From: Pseudorasbora parva
Taxonomy: Eukaryota; Chordata; Actinopteri; Cypriniformes; Gobionidae
Assembly: GCF_024679245.1 (NCBI RefSeq)
Contig: NC_090175.1
Location: forward strand, 55,280,449 to 55,344,448
Direction of reading: 5' to 3'
DNA: 64,000 nt
Shown here: positions 26,302 to 39,230 of the stretch, one piece after another
How the letters are laid out: each line of letters starts with the position of its first letter
Numbering within the stretch: the stretch's first letter is position 1
Translations under genes and position numbers: made by a program
The notes under the pieces: generated by a model
The model's database searches: none
Seen by the model: the letters and a program-made list of their open reading frames with translations, nothing else
Told to the model about the DNA's origin: nothing

Positions 26302-26742
26302 CAGTGATGGGCGATTTATCACAGATTTATATTAAATGCATATTGCAATATATGCATTTGTTCTAAAATGGTTTAAAACTGTTAAAAAAAATCAAGTAAT
26401 GTTTTCCACACTATTTTTCATTAAATCATCAGAAGAAAGAAAGATTAATTAGAATTTGTTGAATTATTTTGATTTATATCCACCAATATATGATTTTTAA
26501 CAAAACATTTTAATGCATAAAAACCATGTGGACTTCCGATATTTGAGGGATTTGATTCACAAAAAAATTAATAGTTTGATTCAATTATGTGTGCTACTGA
26601 TATCTACAATTAAAATAAATATAAACAAATATATTTTGAGAAACTTAGTGACCAAGAAAAATGTTAAAGTAATTTATTAGTAATCCAGTAAAAATATCCC
26701 CTAAAAATACTAAAAATATTCAATATATTACACATCCCTAGT
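26302..26742. mobile_element. Possible hAT-like remnant
   Basis: CAGTGATGGGCGATTTATCA at left and, inverted, TAGGGATGTGTAATATATTG at right resemble worn hAT ends. The match between the ends is weak. Confidence 0.35.
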
Positions 26743-26767
26743 AATAATGAAAAATTCACAAATATAA

Positions 26768-28035
<1,268 letters not shown>

Positions 28036-28037
28036 CT

Positions 28038-28875
28038 AGGGTTGCAAAATGATCGAGAATTATCGGGGATTTGCTCCTTAATTAAATAAAGTTAGCCAAC
28101 CATGGACCACCCCTGCATGCACTGAGCATTCCTCCATAACATCCACATTCAAATGATGGTTTTCTGTTTTAATAAACTTTAAAATATAATTTATTCCTGT
28201 GATCAAAGCTGTATCTATCATTACGCCATTCTCCATCCTTCAGAAATCATTCTTATATGATGATTTATTATCAATGTTGGAAACCGTTGTGCTGAAACCT
28301 CTGCAATAACCTTTGATGCTTCTTCAGGATTCTTTAATGAATAAAATGTAAAAAAAAAAGAATAGCATTTATTTAAATTAAAATATAATTATTTTGTAAC
28401 AATAAACACTACCGTTTAAAAGTTTGGGGTCAGTAATTGTTTTTCTTTCTTTTTTTTTGAAAGAAATTGAAACTTTTATTCAGCAAGAATGTGTTACACT
28501 GATAAAAAGTAGTAGATATAAAAACTTCTATTTTTGTTAAAAGCTGTTCTTTTTTAACTTTTTATTTATCAATAAATCCTGAAAATAGGTTCATAAAAAA
28601 CATTAAATTATAATATTAATATCAAATCAGCATATTAGAAAGATTTCTGAAGGATCATGTGACATTGAAATAAATCACACATGCATAACAATTACTGCAA
28701 TAAAAATATACTTATTTTTCATGTGTGTTATTTAATTAGAATAGACTGGAAAATCTTTCAGTATGCAAAAAAAATCCCCCAAATTGCAAATAAATGCCCA
28801 TAAATTCCCTGTTAAGTTTCCAAATTGGGATGTTAAAATTTCGCATGGAAATTTTCAGCCCTTTTGCACGCCTAC
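28038..28875. mobile_element. hAT-like element hosting a cyprinid repeat
   Basis: TAGGGTTGCAAAATGATCG at left and, inverted, TAGGCGTGCAAAAGGGCTG at right. Subterminal sequence (GGAAATTTTCAG, AAATTCCC) matches a class of fish elements I recall. 28166-28745 is a copy of the repeat at 14745 (TTATTCCTGTGATCAAAGCT, CACTACCGTTTAAAAGTTTG). Confidence 0.55.
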
Positions 28876-28884
28876 TCATCAATA

Positions 28885-29590
28885 TATGGCTTATCACGAG
28901 AGATAAATGAAATAAACACAGCTTTAAGTTTTTCAGGTGGCTATAACAGAAGTATTCAAGAAAGAAATTCTACAGAAATTAAAGTAATCCACTGTAAAAT
29001 AACACTGAATAGTTTTCATTGTAAAATTTCAATACAGATTAATAACTTTGAAATGTAAAAGTTATTCAGAGCAGTGAGGGATTTTCAGTCTTCTTTGATT
29101 AACAGCAGGTTTATTAGGCTGATGTCACTTTAAGAGTTAATGCATGGATCCAATATACTTTTACCAAACATATGTTTTCTATTTATATTCCAAAATGGAC
29201 TCTATTTACCTGAATACTCAGCAAGATAGGCATTTTGACATAACTTTGTATGTATTTGACCACTTCATCGCAATAAGCCACGAAAATGAAGTCAATTTGG
29301 TACTCTTAAGCAGTTTGAGAGCCTTTATGAGAGCATATAGATCAGTGGTGCGTGCGCTTTTGATGCGAGCATGAAACCTGCAAGAATTGGTAAAATTATG
29401 CGCAACACAGCACTATTCAACCACAGTGAACAGGTCAAGTGTGTGAGTGGAGGTGGGGGTGTGTTACTTCGGCGACAGACAGATGAAAGAGCGAGAACAT
29501 ACAGCTGGTATCGGTGTATCAATACTGCGGAAAAGGAGTATTGGAACCGGATATTTCAGTAGCGATTCATATCGAGTTTCATCACAATGC
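28885..29590 (+). mobile_element. Truncated copy of the 40468 hAT-like element
   Basis: Shares, in order, ACAGCTTTAAG.TTTTCAGG, GTCACTTTAAGAGTT.ATGCA.GGATCC, GAGCGAGA.CAT.CAGCTGGTAT and TACTGCGGAAAA..AGTATTGGAA with 40640-41530. The left end is missing. The 76-codon frame here is not conserved. Confidence 0.72.
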
Positions 29591-29739
29591 CTTGTTCGCT
29601 TTTTGAAGGTCTAAAATGAAGAGAATTTTGTTTTGTACTGCAGTACCCAAAGCTGAATGTCTAATCTCTTGTAATGCATCAGTCATGGGCAAAACACCCT
29701 CTGGCTCCACCTCCTACGGTAGCCACGCCCCCAAACGCT

Positions 29740-30095
29740 CGCTATAGTTTTTTTTTTTAATATATATACATAGCGCTTTTCTAGGCACTCAAAGTGCTTT
29801 ACATAAAACGGGGAATCTCCTCAACCACCACCAATGTGAAGCATTCACCTAGATGATGCCATGGCAGCCATATTGCGCCAGAACACTCACCACACACCAG
29901 CTGATTGGTGGAGAGGAGACAGTAATTAAACCAATCATTATATGGGGATTATTAGGAGGCCATGATGGAAAGGGGCCAATGGGCAAATTTGGCCAAGACC
30001 CCTACTCTTTCATGAAGGACATCCTGGGATTTAACGACCACAGAGAGTCGGGAACCCCGGGTTTAACGTCTCATCCGAAAGAGGGTTGAGCTGGA
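29740..30095. repeat. Dispersed teleost repeat (AGCGCTTTTCTAGGCACTCA)
   Basis: Includes AGCGCTTTTCTAGGCACTCA, AATCTCCTCAACCACCACCA, GGGGATTATTAGGAGGCCAT and TTTAACGTCTCATCCGAAAG, recalled as one common fish repeat. Its frame at 29853-30089 recurs wherever the repeat does and is not a gene. Confidence 0.72.
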
Positions 30096-31162
30096 AAGTG
30101 ATTGACAAAGTGATTGGTGCGGGAAAGCTCAATGGTCTCACTTTTGGGAGAGATAATCCCATGCATGGCATGCTAATAGTCAATGAACAATACACTGAGT
30201 TAAGAGAATGTATTTATTAATTATTGCTCACTGCATTTGTTTTGCACATGGTCACGGGTCTAAAAACAGCATTCACCGAAACCCACCGCCAGGCCGTATA
30301 AATGACGGACGTGGCATGGTAACGTTAGATGGAAAGATATAAAAGTGGCTGGATGAGAGAGCAGCGCTGCCCTTTCGGTCTCTATAGGTCAGCTTTATTT
30401 GAAGTGTGCAGTATGCAGTGTGGCAGAGCTGACACATGCACTCTAATTTCAGAGTGCTGCACTAAGACAAGCTATTTGCCAGCAACACAAAAAGTCTCCT
30501 CAAAAATTTTGTTGACGTTCGCTTGGTCAATTACCGTGTGCAGCCAATTCCCGTGCTTCATTTACATAATAATACTTGCCTAAAAACTGATCAACAATCA
30601 AAAATGGTGTTTATGCACACAAATCAAAGTAAAATTACGTTCCAGCATTAAAATCCATCGATATACACACCTGTGACCGCACAGTGCATGCGATAGCTAG
30701 CTAAAACTGTGATGTATATGAGATGTATAAGTCTAGAGATATATGCGCAAGAATGGAAATAACCATTTTCTAGAATATTAAGTCTCCATGTTTATGTCAG
30801 AAGTGAAATGCTTATAAATGCACACCTTGGACCGAAATTCTATAGTAATGTGCTTTGTTGAAAATGTGCATTATTATTATTAATGAATGTAATTATTTAT
30901 TTAACATTGGTATAATTTATCATATTACTCTGGTGCTGTTTAATAAAACCAAGAAAAAGACCATGCAACAGGGAAATTACATATAAAACAAACTGTTCCA
31001 GCTCTAAAATTTGTCGATATACATAAATAAATGAAATAACTAGCAACATAAATGTATAGTTACATGTACCGTATTTTCTGGATAATAAAGCGCCTTGTTT
31101 TGTACTCATCTCTGATTGGTCAATGATGTAAAATGCAGGTTTATGCACATGTGACCACAATA
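30096..31162. other. Unique intronic sequence
   Basis: A short ACCGTATTTTCTGGATAATA at 31067 looks like a stray end of another DNA transposon class. Otherwise nothing seen. Confidence 0.4.
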
Positions 31163-31170
31163 ATATATAG

Positions 31171-31372
31171 CAGGGGTCCCCAGACTCGGTCCTGGAGGGC
31201 CGCTGTCCTGGAGACTTTCGCTCCAACCCCAATCAAACACACCTGAAACAGCTAATCAAGGTCTTACTAGGTCCTAAAAAGGAATTGATTACCTGGTTCA
31301 GATGCGTTTGATTGGGGTTGGAGCTAAACTCTTGCGGGCAGCGGCCCTCCAGGACCGAGTTTGGGGACCCTG
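31171..31372. mobile_element. Palindromic hAT-type MITE, 325 bp from the coding exon
   Basis: CAGGGGTCCCCAGACTCGGT at left and its near-exact complement at right. The arms continue through CCTGGAGGGCCGCTG and TCCAACCCCAATCAAACAC, about 85 bp each. Flanks ATATATAG (31163-31170) and GTATATAG (31373-31380) match at seven of eight. It lies in the mbnl2 intron just after the donor. Confidence 0.88.
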
Positions 31373-31697
31373 GTATATAGTAATGCACCAAGTTGCTTTA
31401 TTGGAATTGTGTATCATTATTATTGTTGTTAATTATTGAAATCATTCATATTGTTTCAACATATTGCTGCTGGCGCAAGTAAAAAGCCATGAGATGGTGA
31501 TTTTACCATAGTTAAAAGGCATTTTCGCCAAAGGTTATGCCTAAAACCATGCCTTAGTCTTGCTAAATGGTCTTTGACACAATACTCATAAGGGAATATT
31601 TCCACACAAAAAAGTCAGAGCTCATTAAACATCCTCCAGGCATTGCTGAAAGAAAGCTGCAAACGAAGAGATGCATTGTGTAAGTGGAAAGTCTTAC

Positions 31698-31871
31698 CTT
31701 CAGCGAGTCGAAGCAGGCGATCACCCGTCCGTTCTCCACCTGGCAGCTTTTGGGCGGGTGCGCGAATTTGCACTCCTCGTCGCTGCGTGAGCAAGTCCCC
31801 CTCTGAAACTGCCGGCACACCTCGAGAGTCAGCCATTTCGTGTCTCGTATCGACGCAATGTTTAAAGCCAT
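31698..31871 (-). CDS. mbnl2: Muscleblind-like 2, first coding exon
   Basis: Encodes the N-terminal 58 residues of a muscleblind-like protein, an RNA-binding regulator of alternative splicing and RNA localisation (family knowledge). The reading starts [20 protein letters not shown] and holds one complete CCCH zinc finger, C19-x7-C27-x6-C34-x3-H38, followed by the family block [19 protein letters not shown]21 and the SRSDEEC stretch fit MBNL2 rather than MBNL1, which from memory has E and SRPDTEC. The ATG at 31871-31869 lies in GCCATGG, a strong Kozak context. Codon 58 (AAG, 31700-31698) is followed by GTAAGA, a textbook donor in phase 0; this matches the conserved break before GRCSREN in the family. 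The open frame runs past the donor to 31563, but that tail is intron. The second half of the finger pair and the rest of the protein are not in the window. Family and exon are near certain; the paralogue is very likely. Confidence 0.95.
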
Positions 31872-32114
31872 GGCAAAAGTTGTATGGAGAACCTGCAGGC
31901 TCTATGGCGTCAGTAGATTGTGGATTTGGGTTTGTACAGTCTATTGTGTGTTGTTGTAGTTTTGAGGTTTGTCTCAGTTTGTTGGCGAGGCCCTTTAAAT
32001 AGAGATGTCACATTCAGACCCCCGTTGGCTGTCGCATGGGAGATGGCCGCTATCAGTGAAGCTGTCAATCTCTGCAAAGTCACTCATCAGTCATTTAGTC
32101 CCAGGTGCACAACA
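31872..32114 (-). other. mbnl2: 5'UTR part of the mbnl2 coding exon (approximate)
   Basis: Upstream of the ATG on the minus strand the sequence has no polypyrimidine tract next to the start, so the exon must extend some way as 5'UTR. Two acceptor-like sites are seen: TTCTTGTCGCTGCAG with exon start at 32114 (the better pyrimidine tract), and GACTTTGCAG with exon start at 32071. A third CAG at about 31890 lacks a tract. The UTR is A/C-rich, with runs such as AAAACTACAACAACACACA, which would be weakly structured. The boundary is inferred; transcript data would settle it. Confidence 0.5.
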
Positions 32115-32119
32115 CTGCA

Positions 32120-33044
32120 GCGACAAGAAGAACATGCTCCAGGTCTCTGAATGGTCTTGAGGCCAACGGCTGGGAAAAACTCTACCTAAAGGCGATTGCT
32201 CTCCTTGGTAAGAGATCTAAAAATGGTCTGTGAATGGAAAGAGTGTGTTGGTTCCTTGTGCTTTGGCAAGTCTGAGGAATTGAGATCTTCTCGGAGGCCA
32301 AGCCAGTGTAGGGTGGGGTCGGCGAGCAGCTTCAAGTAGGAACGTCGTCAGTGAAGGCACTTTCTTCTGTCCAGGATCTGAAAAAGAAGGCCAAGATTTG
32401 ATTTGGGTAAGAAACCAGGCGACTAGAAGATTCCCACATGGATATGACCACTTATAAGTTGAACAAAATTGAATTTTCTTCAATTAACTATTAATTTACA
32501 CATTTCATTTGTTTATGTAGCAACTAGGATGGATGAATAGCATATTAAAAAAAACAGTTAACAACAATATCCACAAGAAGGAATAACAGACGGATATTAT
32601 TCTGGAAATTGAAGCATTGGTGTTATCTAATAGGCCATCCTAGGATTATATTTACATTTAATCATTTAATCGAGGGTTTTATCCAAAGAGACTAACCAAT
32701 GAGAAACATCACAAGCATGAACTTAAGCTAGAAGCAAACCAGTGTAATATGAAATGTCGCATCAAAGCCCGTCTGGAAAAACAGCTACATCGATTAAACA
32801 CAGTGCCACAGTCGGTCAAATGCAGAGGTGTAGCAGCACTAAAGGAAAAACACCTCCCCGTCCTGAACCATTTAAGACTGCCTAACCTGTTGAGTAATGC
32901 CAGAGACTTTAGCCAATAGAAAACATTCCTGGCAGCCGTTCAACTGCCAGAAAAGGACCGAAACAGATGCATATTCCAGACGTGTTCCCGTCCGCGACGA
33001 GTGCCACAACACCACGATCAGCTCATGTTAAACTCAGAGTAAGA
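32120..33044. other. Unique intron with a SINE tail fragment
   Basis: 32649-32705 (TTTACATTTAATCATTTAAT then ATCCAAAGAGACTAACCA) is a worn SINE/LINE-type tail. The remainder shows nothing clear. Confidence 0.4.
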
Positions 33045-33083
33045 AGGGATAGATAGACAGACAGCTAGACAGATGGAAAGATG

Positions 33084-33166
<83 letters not shown>

Positions 33167-33531
33167 ACAAACAGAAAGACAGAATGAAAGACAGACAGAT
33201 AGAACAAAAGACAGACAGACAGGCAGGCAGACAGAACGACAGACAGCTAGAACGAAGGACAGACAGACAGTCAGATAGAACGAAAGACAGACAGACAGAA
33301 CGACACAGATAGAACGAAGGACAGACAGACAGTCAGATAGAACGAAAGACAGACAGACAGAACGACACAGATAGAACGAAGGACAGACATACAGACAGAC
33401 AGAACGAATGACAGACAGACAGACCGAATGACAGACAGACAAACCGAATGACAGACAGACAGACAGACCGAATGACAGACAGGGATAAAACGACAGACAG
33501 ACAGAACGAATGACAGAGAGAAAGAACGAAT

Positions 33532-33562
<31 letters not shown>

Positions 33563-33640
33563 CGAATGACAGACAGAACGACAGACCGAATGACAGACAG
33601 AGATAAAAAAACAGACAGATAGAATGACAGACTGGGAATT
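33045..33640. repeat. (AG)n and ACAG-based array
   Basis: About 39 AG units (33086-33163) sit within an ACAG/GACA tetranucleotide array. The array contains recurring GAACGAA(A/G)GACAGACAGACAG cassettes and an exact repeat of about 62 bp (33250-33311 versus 33312-33373). It is open in several frames, giving false frames of up to 139 codons. Confidence 0.95.
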
Positions 33641-34770
33641 ATAAACATTTCTTCCTTGCGTTTACTTATAATTAAGTCTATTATACCCATTCACATCCTT
33701 TACTGTGGTAAAGTAGAAAAACACTGTAGGATGGATACCTTTACTTCAAATTTTATTTAACAGTTTGTGCTTGTTATTTTGAATTTTTTTTATTTGAATA
33801 GCGCATTTCACACGCCGCGATTTTACTTTCGTTTTCTCTGGCATAATCAAACATAGCCTAAATGTTTTGACCCTATGGGAGATAAAATTCGCTCTTCAGA
33901 ACTTTTACAACAAGTGTTGCTTTGTGACATCAGGAGAAAACATGAGGACGAAAATATTCGAAAAGGTATCTATCCAGCTCGTGTCCCACATTCATCTCAA
34001 AGCGCAGAGCGACATATGACCCATATTTCCGGGGAAATAGGCTATAAAAAAAATATTTTTTTAACTAATATAACGTTCTTATATTCTTTAGGTTACCATT
34101 ATTTACTGATAATTGTTTGAATGTTTTACAGGCTGTAGTGGATTGTTTTACTGACAGAAAATAAACACGAATGCATGAAATGCATGTTTGAGCATTTATT
34201 ATTTCAAAACGTAGGCTATAGTATATTATATATATATATATATACATACATGACATAGACTACAGTATTTATAAATAGCACATATGCACTAGTTATACTC
34301 TTAATTCAATTTACAGAGCAATCCCTTCAAAGTTTTTAATTTAGCCACAGAAGAGGATCAGTGTTTGTCGCAACAAGCAGACTCGCAACGGGGGGCGTGG
34401 CATCATAATGGACGATAATATTGTCTATCGGCACAACCCTAGCCGATATAACATGCTGCTTCTCTCCACTAACACAGAGCGGGCTGATACTAAGAAGAAT
34501 GAGGAGGAAAAGGCTAGCAATATGCAATTAATATAGCAAGTTTGATTTATAAACAACTATAAACACCATAATGTCGTCAGCACATCACCACGTGTCACCT
34601 CATCGTTGTTAGTCATAAGTTCTATGATTGCATTGTATTTTAAACTATAAATATAAGCTATAACAACACAAAGGCAGCTGTGACTGTTGCGGGAGACTCA
34701 TGGATGCTGACTATGAAGCGCAGAATCATCATCCACATGCAGAATTAGGTAACCCAAATTACATTTAGTT
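33641..34770. other. Unique and decayed sequence
   Basis: A (TA)n tract lies at 34223-34244. At 34415-34432 a TATCGGCACAACCCTA looks like a hAT end without a visible partner. The 63-codon minus-strand frame at 34336-34527 starts with a hydrophobic run but has no homology that I recognise. Confidence 0.4.
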
Positions 34771-34929
34771 TTACATTTACATTCATGCATTTGGCAGACG
34801 CTTTTACCCAAAGCATCTTGCATTGTATTTCAGTTTCATTAAGTTATTGTAAGTTATCCGTGCCCTGGGAAACAAACCCATTATATCAGTATTCTAGCAG
34901 CTTGCTCTGCTGTTTGAGCTTCAGGAAGG
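34771..34929 (-). mobile_element. tRNA-derived SINE, degenerate
   Basis: Same layout as the SINE at 11147: tail ATGCATTTGGCAGACGCTTTT, head CCTGGGAAACAAACCCA with worn A and B boxes (about 34866-34928). Confidence 0.75.
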
Positions 34930-35175
34930 CAAGGTAAAGAATGGACCTTTAAAAGTCTAACGTTATTTCATGCTTTCTGACTTCTCTACACTGTTAAAGA
35001 GTTGATTGTCATAATAAACATGGACAACATTTCAAATCACGAGTTGCACATATTACTGAGTATTTCTGTGCCAAATACACTCCTTCAGGATTCAAATAAG
35101 TTTTTTTTTTCCCGAGTATGGTGCTGTGTGACGTCATAAAGGGAGGAACTCCTTGTATAGGCACGTCTCCACACA

Positions 35176-35194
35176 CACACACGCACACACACAC
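35176..35194. repeat. (CA)n tract
   Basis: Short CA run with one CG, at the left border of the inserted block. Confidence 0.85.
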
Positions 35195-35199
35195 AAAAA

Positions 35200-35545
35200 C
35201 TCTCATGGACATTTTCCTGGACCGTTCCCACCTGGTGGAATGACCTGCCGATCTCAATTGGTGCTGCCGAGTCTGTAGCCATTTTTACAAAACATCTTAA
35301 GACACATCTTTTCCAATTGCACCTGACCAATAAAGAATAGCACTTAACTATCCATTAAATTTTGTTTGTTTGTCAAAAAAATAAAAAAAATAAAAAATAC
35401 AAATTTGTTTGTGTACTTAATTAACTAAGACTTCTTCCATCTCTTACAGGTTGTTGGCCTTGTTTGTTTCGTTGCTTCTATTGCTCTTCCCTTTTTTGTA
35501 AGTCGGATAAAAGTGTCTGCTAAATGATTAAATGTAAATGTAAAT
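35200..35545 (+). mobile_element. LINE 3' end (L2-like)
   Basis: The plus strand at 35218-35340 reads 40 codons to a stop and includes WWNDLPISIGAAESVAIF then TKHLKTHLFQL, the typical C-terminal tail of fish L2/CR1-type ORF2. The 3'UTR ends GTCGGATAAAAGTGTCTGCT then AAATG-like repeats (to 35545), the same tail as the SINEs here. 5'-truncated as usual for LINEs. Confidence 0.82.
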
Positions 35546-35704
35546 CATACAGAAGGAGATTTTTTGAGAAAGTAAAAATGCAGAATGTTTCCTGTGATGG
35601 GTAGGTTTAGGGGCAGGGGCAGTGTAGGGGGATAGAAAATACGGTTTGTACAGTATAAAAACCATTACGCCTATGGAAAGTCCCCATATTTCACAAGAAC
35701 AAAC

Positions 35705-35706
<2 letters not shown>

Positions 35707-35745
<39 letters not shown>
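35707..35745. repeat. (GT)n microsatellite
   Basis: About 19 GT units with one TT and one GC break; preceded by a cyprinid repeat with G runs at 35599-35631. Confidence 0.92.
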
Positions 35746-35746
<1 letters not shown>

Positions 35747-35932
35747 GACTCTTTAGCTCCGCCCACTGCACGCCTCCACGGACTTGGCTGGCTTCAGAAA
35801 GAATCAGTACAGCATATTTGTCTTTATGATAAACTAAAGACTCTTGGGAGATTTGAAGGATCAACACTACTCTATAGATACTCACGATTAACACAAGACT
35901 GGTAGAAACTGTGTTATGGACCCTTTAAAAAC

Positions 35933-37475
35933 CTCTGGTGCTCTTCGGTCATTTCTGACCGAAAAATTTTCTGTTTTAAAATTTTAAAAATCCCAGCTTC
36001 ATCAGAATGATATGAAACTTGGTGACTTTTTTAGCATTAGGTATGTAAACACACAAAAAAATTGGGGTCATGATTCGAGCATGCTAATTGGTCATTAAAA
36101 AAAAAGTAACGTTCATTGTCTTCGGTCATAAATGACCGACCATAGGAAATTAATGGGAAATCGGCATCAATACAAAAATTCTCTGAATATTTGTGTGTAC
36201 AATCTACAAATCGGCCACAATGCTGAAAAAAAGTACACAGCAGTAAAGGGATGAGACTCTAAAACATCAAGAGTGTGATATTGACACATCCACTCACACA
36301 CACGCACACACACGCACACTTATACACACACACACCTATGAAAAATTTAATCTATGAACCACATTTAGAATTTTTAAAAATCACAGCTTCATCTGAAAAT
36401 TATAAAACTTGGTTACTTTTCTAGCATTAGGTATGTAAACACACACAAAAAAATTAGGGCATTATTCGGGCATGCTAAGTGGTCATAAAAAAATTACTTC
36501 CACTTGTGCTCTTCGGTCAAAAATGACCCCCATAGGAAATGAATGGGAAATCTGCAAAAACACAAATATTTGCAGGATATTTGTGTGTACAATCTACAAA
36601 TCGGCCACAATGCTGAAAAAAAGTACACAGCAGTATAGGGATGACACTCTAAAACATCAGGAGTGTGATATTGACACATCCACTCACATACACACGCACA
36701 CACGCACACTTATACACACACACACCCATGAAAAACTGAACCTATGAACCACATTTTGAATTATTAAAAATCACATCTTCGTCAGAATGACATGAAACTT
36801 GGTGACTTTTCTAACATTAGGTATGTAAACACACAAAAAAAAATTGAGGGCATGATTCGAGCATGCTAAGTGGTTGTAAAAAAAATACTCCCACTTGCCA
36901 TAGGAAATGAATGGGAAATCTGCAAAAACACAAATTCACAGAAAAAAAAAAATCACCATTTCTAAAAAAAAAAGTAATAATATAAAAATAGTATTTGATT
37001 ATTTTTATATATTTATTCAAATCCAGCTAAAAAAAATTATTAAATGTGTTGAAAAGTGAACTTAGGAATTCACAAGCCCCTCCATAGAGACCTTTAGTGG
37101 ATTACACCCATGGTTGCATAATTTCTTAAATAATTCCAAAAGAGGGCGCTAATCTGCCTTCAGTTATTTATTTTTTTGAAGGCCTAGTCTCTATTTTAAC
37201 CTAAAATACTGCAATTAAATTTTTTTTTAAATAAAATGTTTTTTAAAAAAAATATTTTATAATTTTAAATGGCATAAATAGACAATAAATATTGCATAAA
37301 TATTAAAAAATACCATCAAATCATCTCAAAATACAAAATTAAAAAGAAAAAATATTATTGAAGAAAAATAAATTGCATTGGTTTTACTGGGGTGGAGGAA
37401 GTTTCATTTTTAGGTGTCCGGTCACTTATGACCGGGAAGACAACCAATGTAACCCGTAAACGAGGAGCACCAGAG
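35933..37475. mobile_element. DNA transposon with CTCTGGTGCTC ends
   Basis: Ends CTCTGGTGCTC(T/C)TCG at both sides (35933; complement ending 37475). The motif CGGTCAnnnnTGACCG recurs near both ends and inside (35946, 36122, 37425). A 390-bp unit is tandemly repeated within it. No transposase frame. Starts five bases after the right TTAA of the preceding element. Confidence 0.7.
35970..36940. repeat. 390-bp tandem repeat, about 2.4 copies
   Basis: CAGCTTCATC, CACAGCTTCATC and CACATCTTCGTC recur at exactly 390-base spacing (ends 36000, 36390, 36780). Each unit carries GCATTAGGTATGTAAACACA, ATGACC(G/C)ACCATAGGAAAT and a CA-rich end. The third copy is cut at about 36940. Confidence 0.92.
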
Positions 37476-38827
37476 TAATGATTTTGATCTGATAGATTAT
37501 TAACTAATTATGTAGTATATAAAACTTTACTTTTATTAAGACACAGTTTGACAGTGAAGGTAGTTTTCTTCTTGTGCTTGCAGGTTAGTTCCAAGAATCA
37601 ACCATAATTGCACCAATTGCCAATCCAGCTGCCCGTACGTTAGTCTTTTACAGTAGAAGAACTTTTCATTATCAACCCTTTGGAATAAGCTAGAGATTTG
37701 AGATCACCTCTCAGATTTGGAGCAGCTTATAACACAACCAAGCACCCAATCTTCAAACGCAGCCTCTGGCACGACTCGTGAAGCTCACACAAACATTGCT
37801 GCTGAAATAGAGGACTTTTCTGGGAACATCTGGAAATATTTTCTTGTGCAAACTGAAGGAGAGAAGAGGAGGGGAGGGTAAGAGTGGGGGTGGTGCAGGC
37901 AGACGAAACAAGGCCGTAAAAATCTGCAGCTGCCGTTCCTTTGCTGTGTAATGACGGCCATGTCCCCTCCACTTACGGCAAAGCCAACAGACAAGAGCCG
38001 AACAATAACTACTGTGTGGACAGAACTAACCCAAGCCTTTGTGTTGGGTATAATACACATATGTGCAGAGGTATCGTATGCATTAAAAAGACGTGTTTGA
38101 ACAGGTTCTGAGGTGTACTATAGACTGAGCGAACCTGAATGCATGGGTTTACTCATACTTATACTCACCAACGTAGTGAAATAATGACACAATAATGCTC
38201 CATCTAGAATACAGCCATCTTGATCGATTCAGGCTTGTGGTGATATGGATGGACCCTCTTTTTGTCCATCACCAATAACACACAGCATGCATTTGCGTAA
38301 TCTAATGAGCTTGAGTGTTTCTTTCATTTTCCACTCTTGTTGCTAAGGGTCTGTTTCTTTATTCTATTTCCCACAATGCCTAGCAACCACAAGAGCACAC
38401 CTAGAAAAAAGGAAAATCTAACTGAGGCGCGATGAGAGAAATCGACCCTTTAAGAAGAATGCAACAGGTGTAGCGCGACAGAAATACATACTAATCTGCA
38501 TAATGCAGACAGGGCGATCAACAAAACAACAAACACAGGATTTAAAACAAGCAAACAATAGAATATCTTGTTGTCTTTTTCGATCTAGCAGAGCTTCTGT
38601 TTGCTATGGGGATTAAATGTAAAATCTTAATCTGAAATACTTAGAAATTCAAAGTTTCAACCCTGGAGTGTTATTGAAGACTGTAGAAATCTAAAAATAA
38701 CATCATAAAATACTATACTATAATTCATTTATATTGTACTGTGCTTTTGTTTAGTGGGTGAATTTCTCCTTAGGATATTTTTTTTTAATAAAAAACAATT
38801 AAATAGAATAATAAATAGACTTATAAC

Positions 38828-38829
<2 letters not shown>
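37476..38829. other. Unique intronic sequence
   Basis: Repeat-free by eye; 37720-38500 is the less AT-rich part and holds no recognisable gene. The 81- and 91-codon minus-strand frames overlap and lack motifs. Confidence 0.4.
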
Positions 38830-38899
<70 letters not shown>

Positions 38900-38966
38900 T
38901 ATACACACACACACACACACATAAATATATATTTATATATACATACATATAACATATATATATATA
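38830..38966. repeat. (TA)n with (CA)n interruption
   Basis: About 30 TA units (38831-38890) followed by CA runs and further TA. Confidence 0.95.
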
Positions 38967-38989
38967 CATATTATTTAAAGTTATCTGCA

Positions 38990-39230
38990 ATGTTTTTCCT
39001 GAATAAACAAAAATATAACAAAATAAAAGAAAAACATTAAATTAAATACAAAATTAAATAAAAAGTTATTAGCAATGCTTTTCTGAATAAATAAAAAAGC
39101 TAAATAAAAAGTGTAATAAAAAGTTTAAATAAAAATAATAAAAAAAAATCAATAAAGTTTAATAAAAATACTAAATAACAAATTAAATTAATAAAATGTT
39201 TTATTAAATTAAATAAAAAGTTATCTGCAA
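38990..39230. repeat. AAATAAA-rich low-complexity tract with duplicated segment
   Basis: Several copies of GCAATG(T/C)TTTTCCTGA and AAATTAAATAAAAAGTTAT occur about 85-165 bases apart, an eroded tandem array. Confidence 0.65.

Larger units (their letters stand above)
34949..35928 (-). mobile_element. 1.2-kb TTAA transposon, copy 3 (interrupted)
   Basis: Left part aligns with the left of copy 2 (TTATTTCATGC, CACTGTTAAAGAGTTG, TACTCCTTCAGG, GAACTCCTTGTATAG). The right part aligns with its right (TTTAGCTCCGCCCAC, ACTAAAGACTCTTGGGAG, CTACTCTATAGATACTCA). TTAA at 34949-34952 and 35925-35928. Between about 35165 and 35750 it has been replaced by CA/GT tracts and LINE sequence. The strand is given as opposite to copy 1. 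Confidence 0.75.

Noticed and set aside
31563..31697. Continuation of the mbnl2 frame past codon 58
   Set aside because: It follows a consensus donor and diverges at once from the conserved family sequence; it is intron read-through.
33065..33690. Frames of 125-139 codons rich in SVCLS and RERE
   Set aside because: Translations of the AG and ACAG arrays on both strands.
34336..34527. 63-codon minus-strand frame with a signal-peptide-like start
   Set aside because: A hydrophobic start alone is weak; the frame overlaps hAT-like end sequence and has no homology that I recognise.
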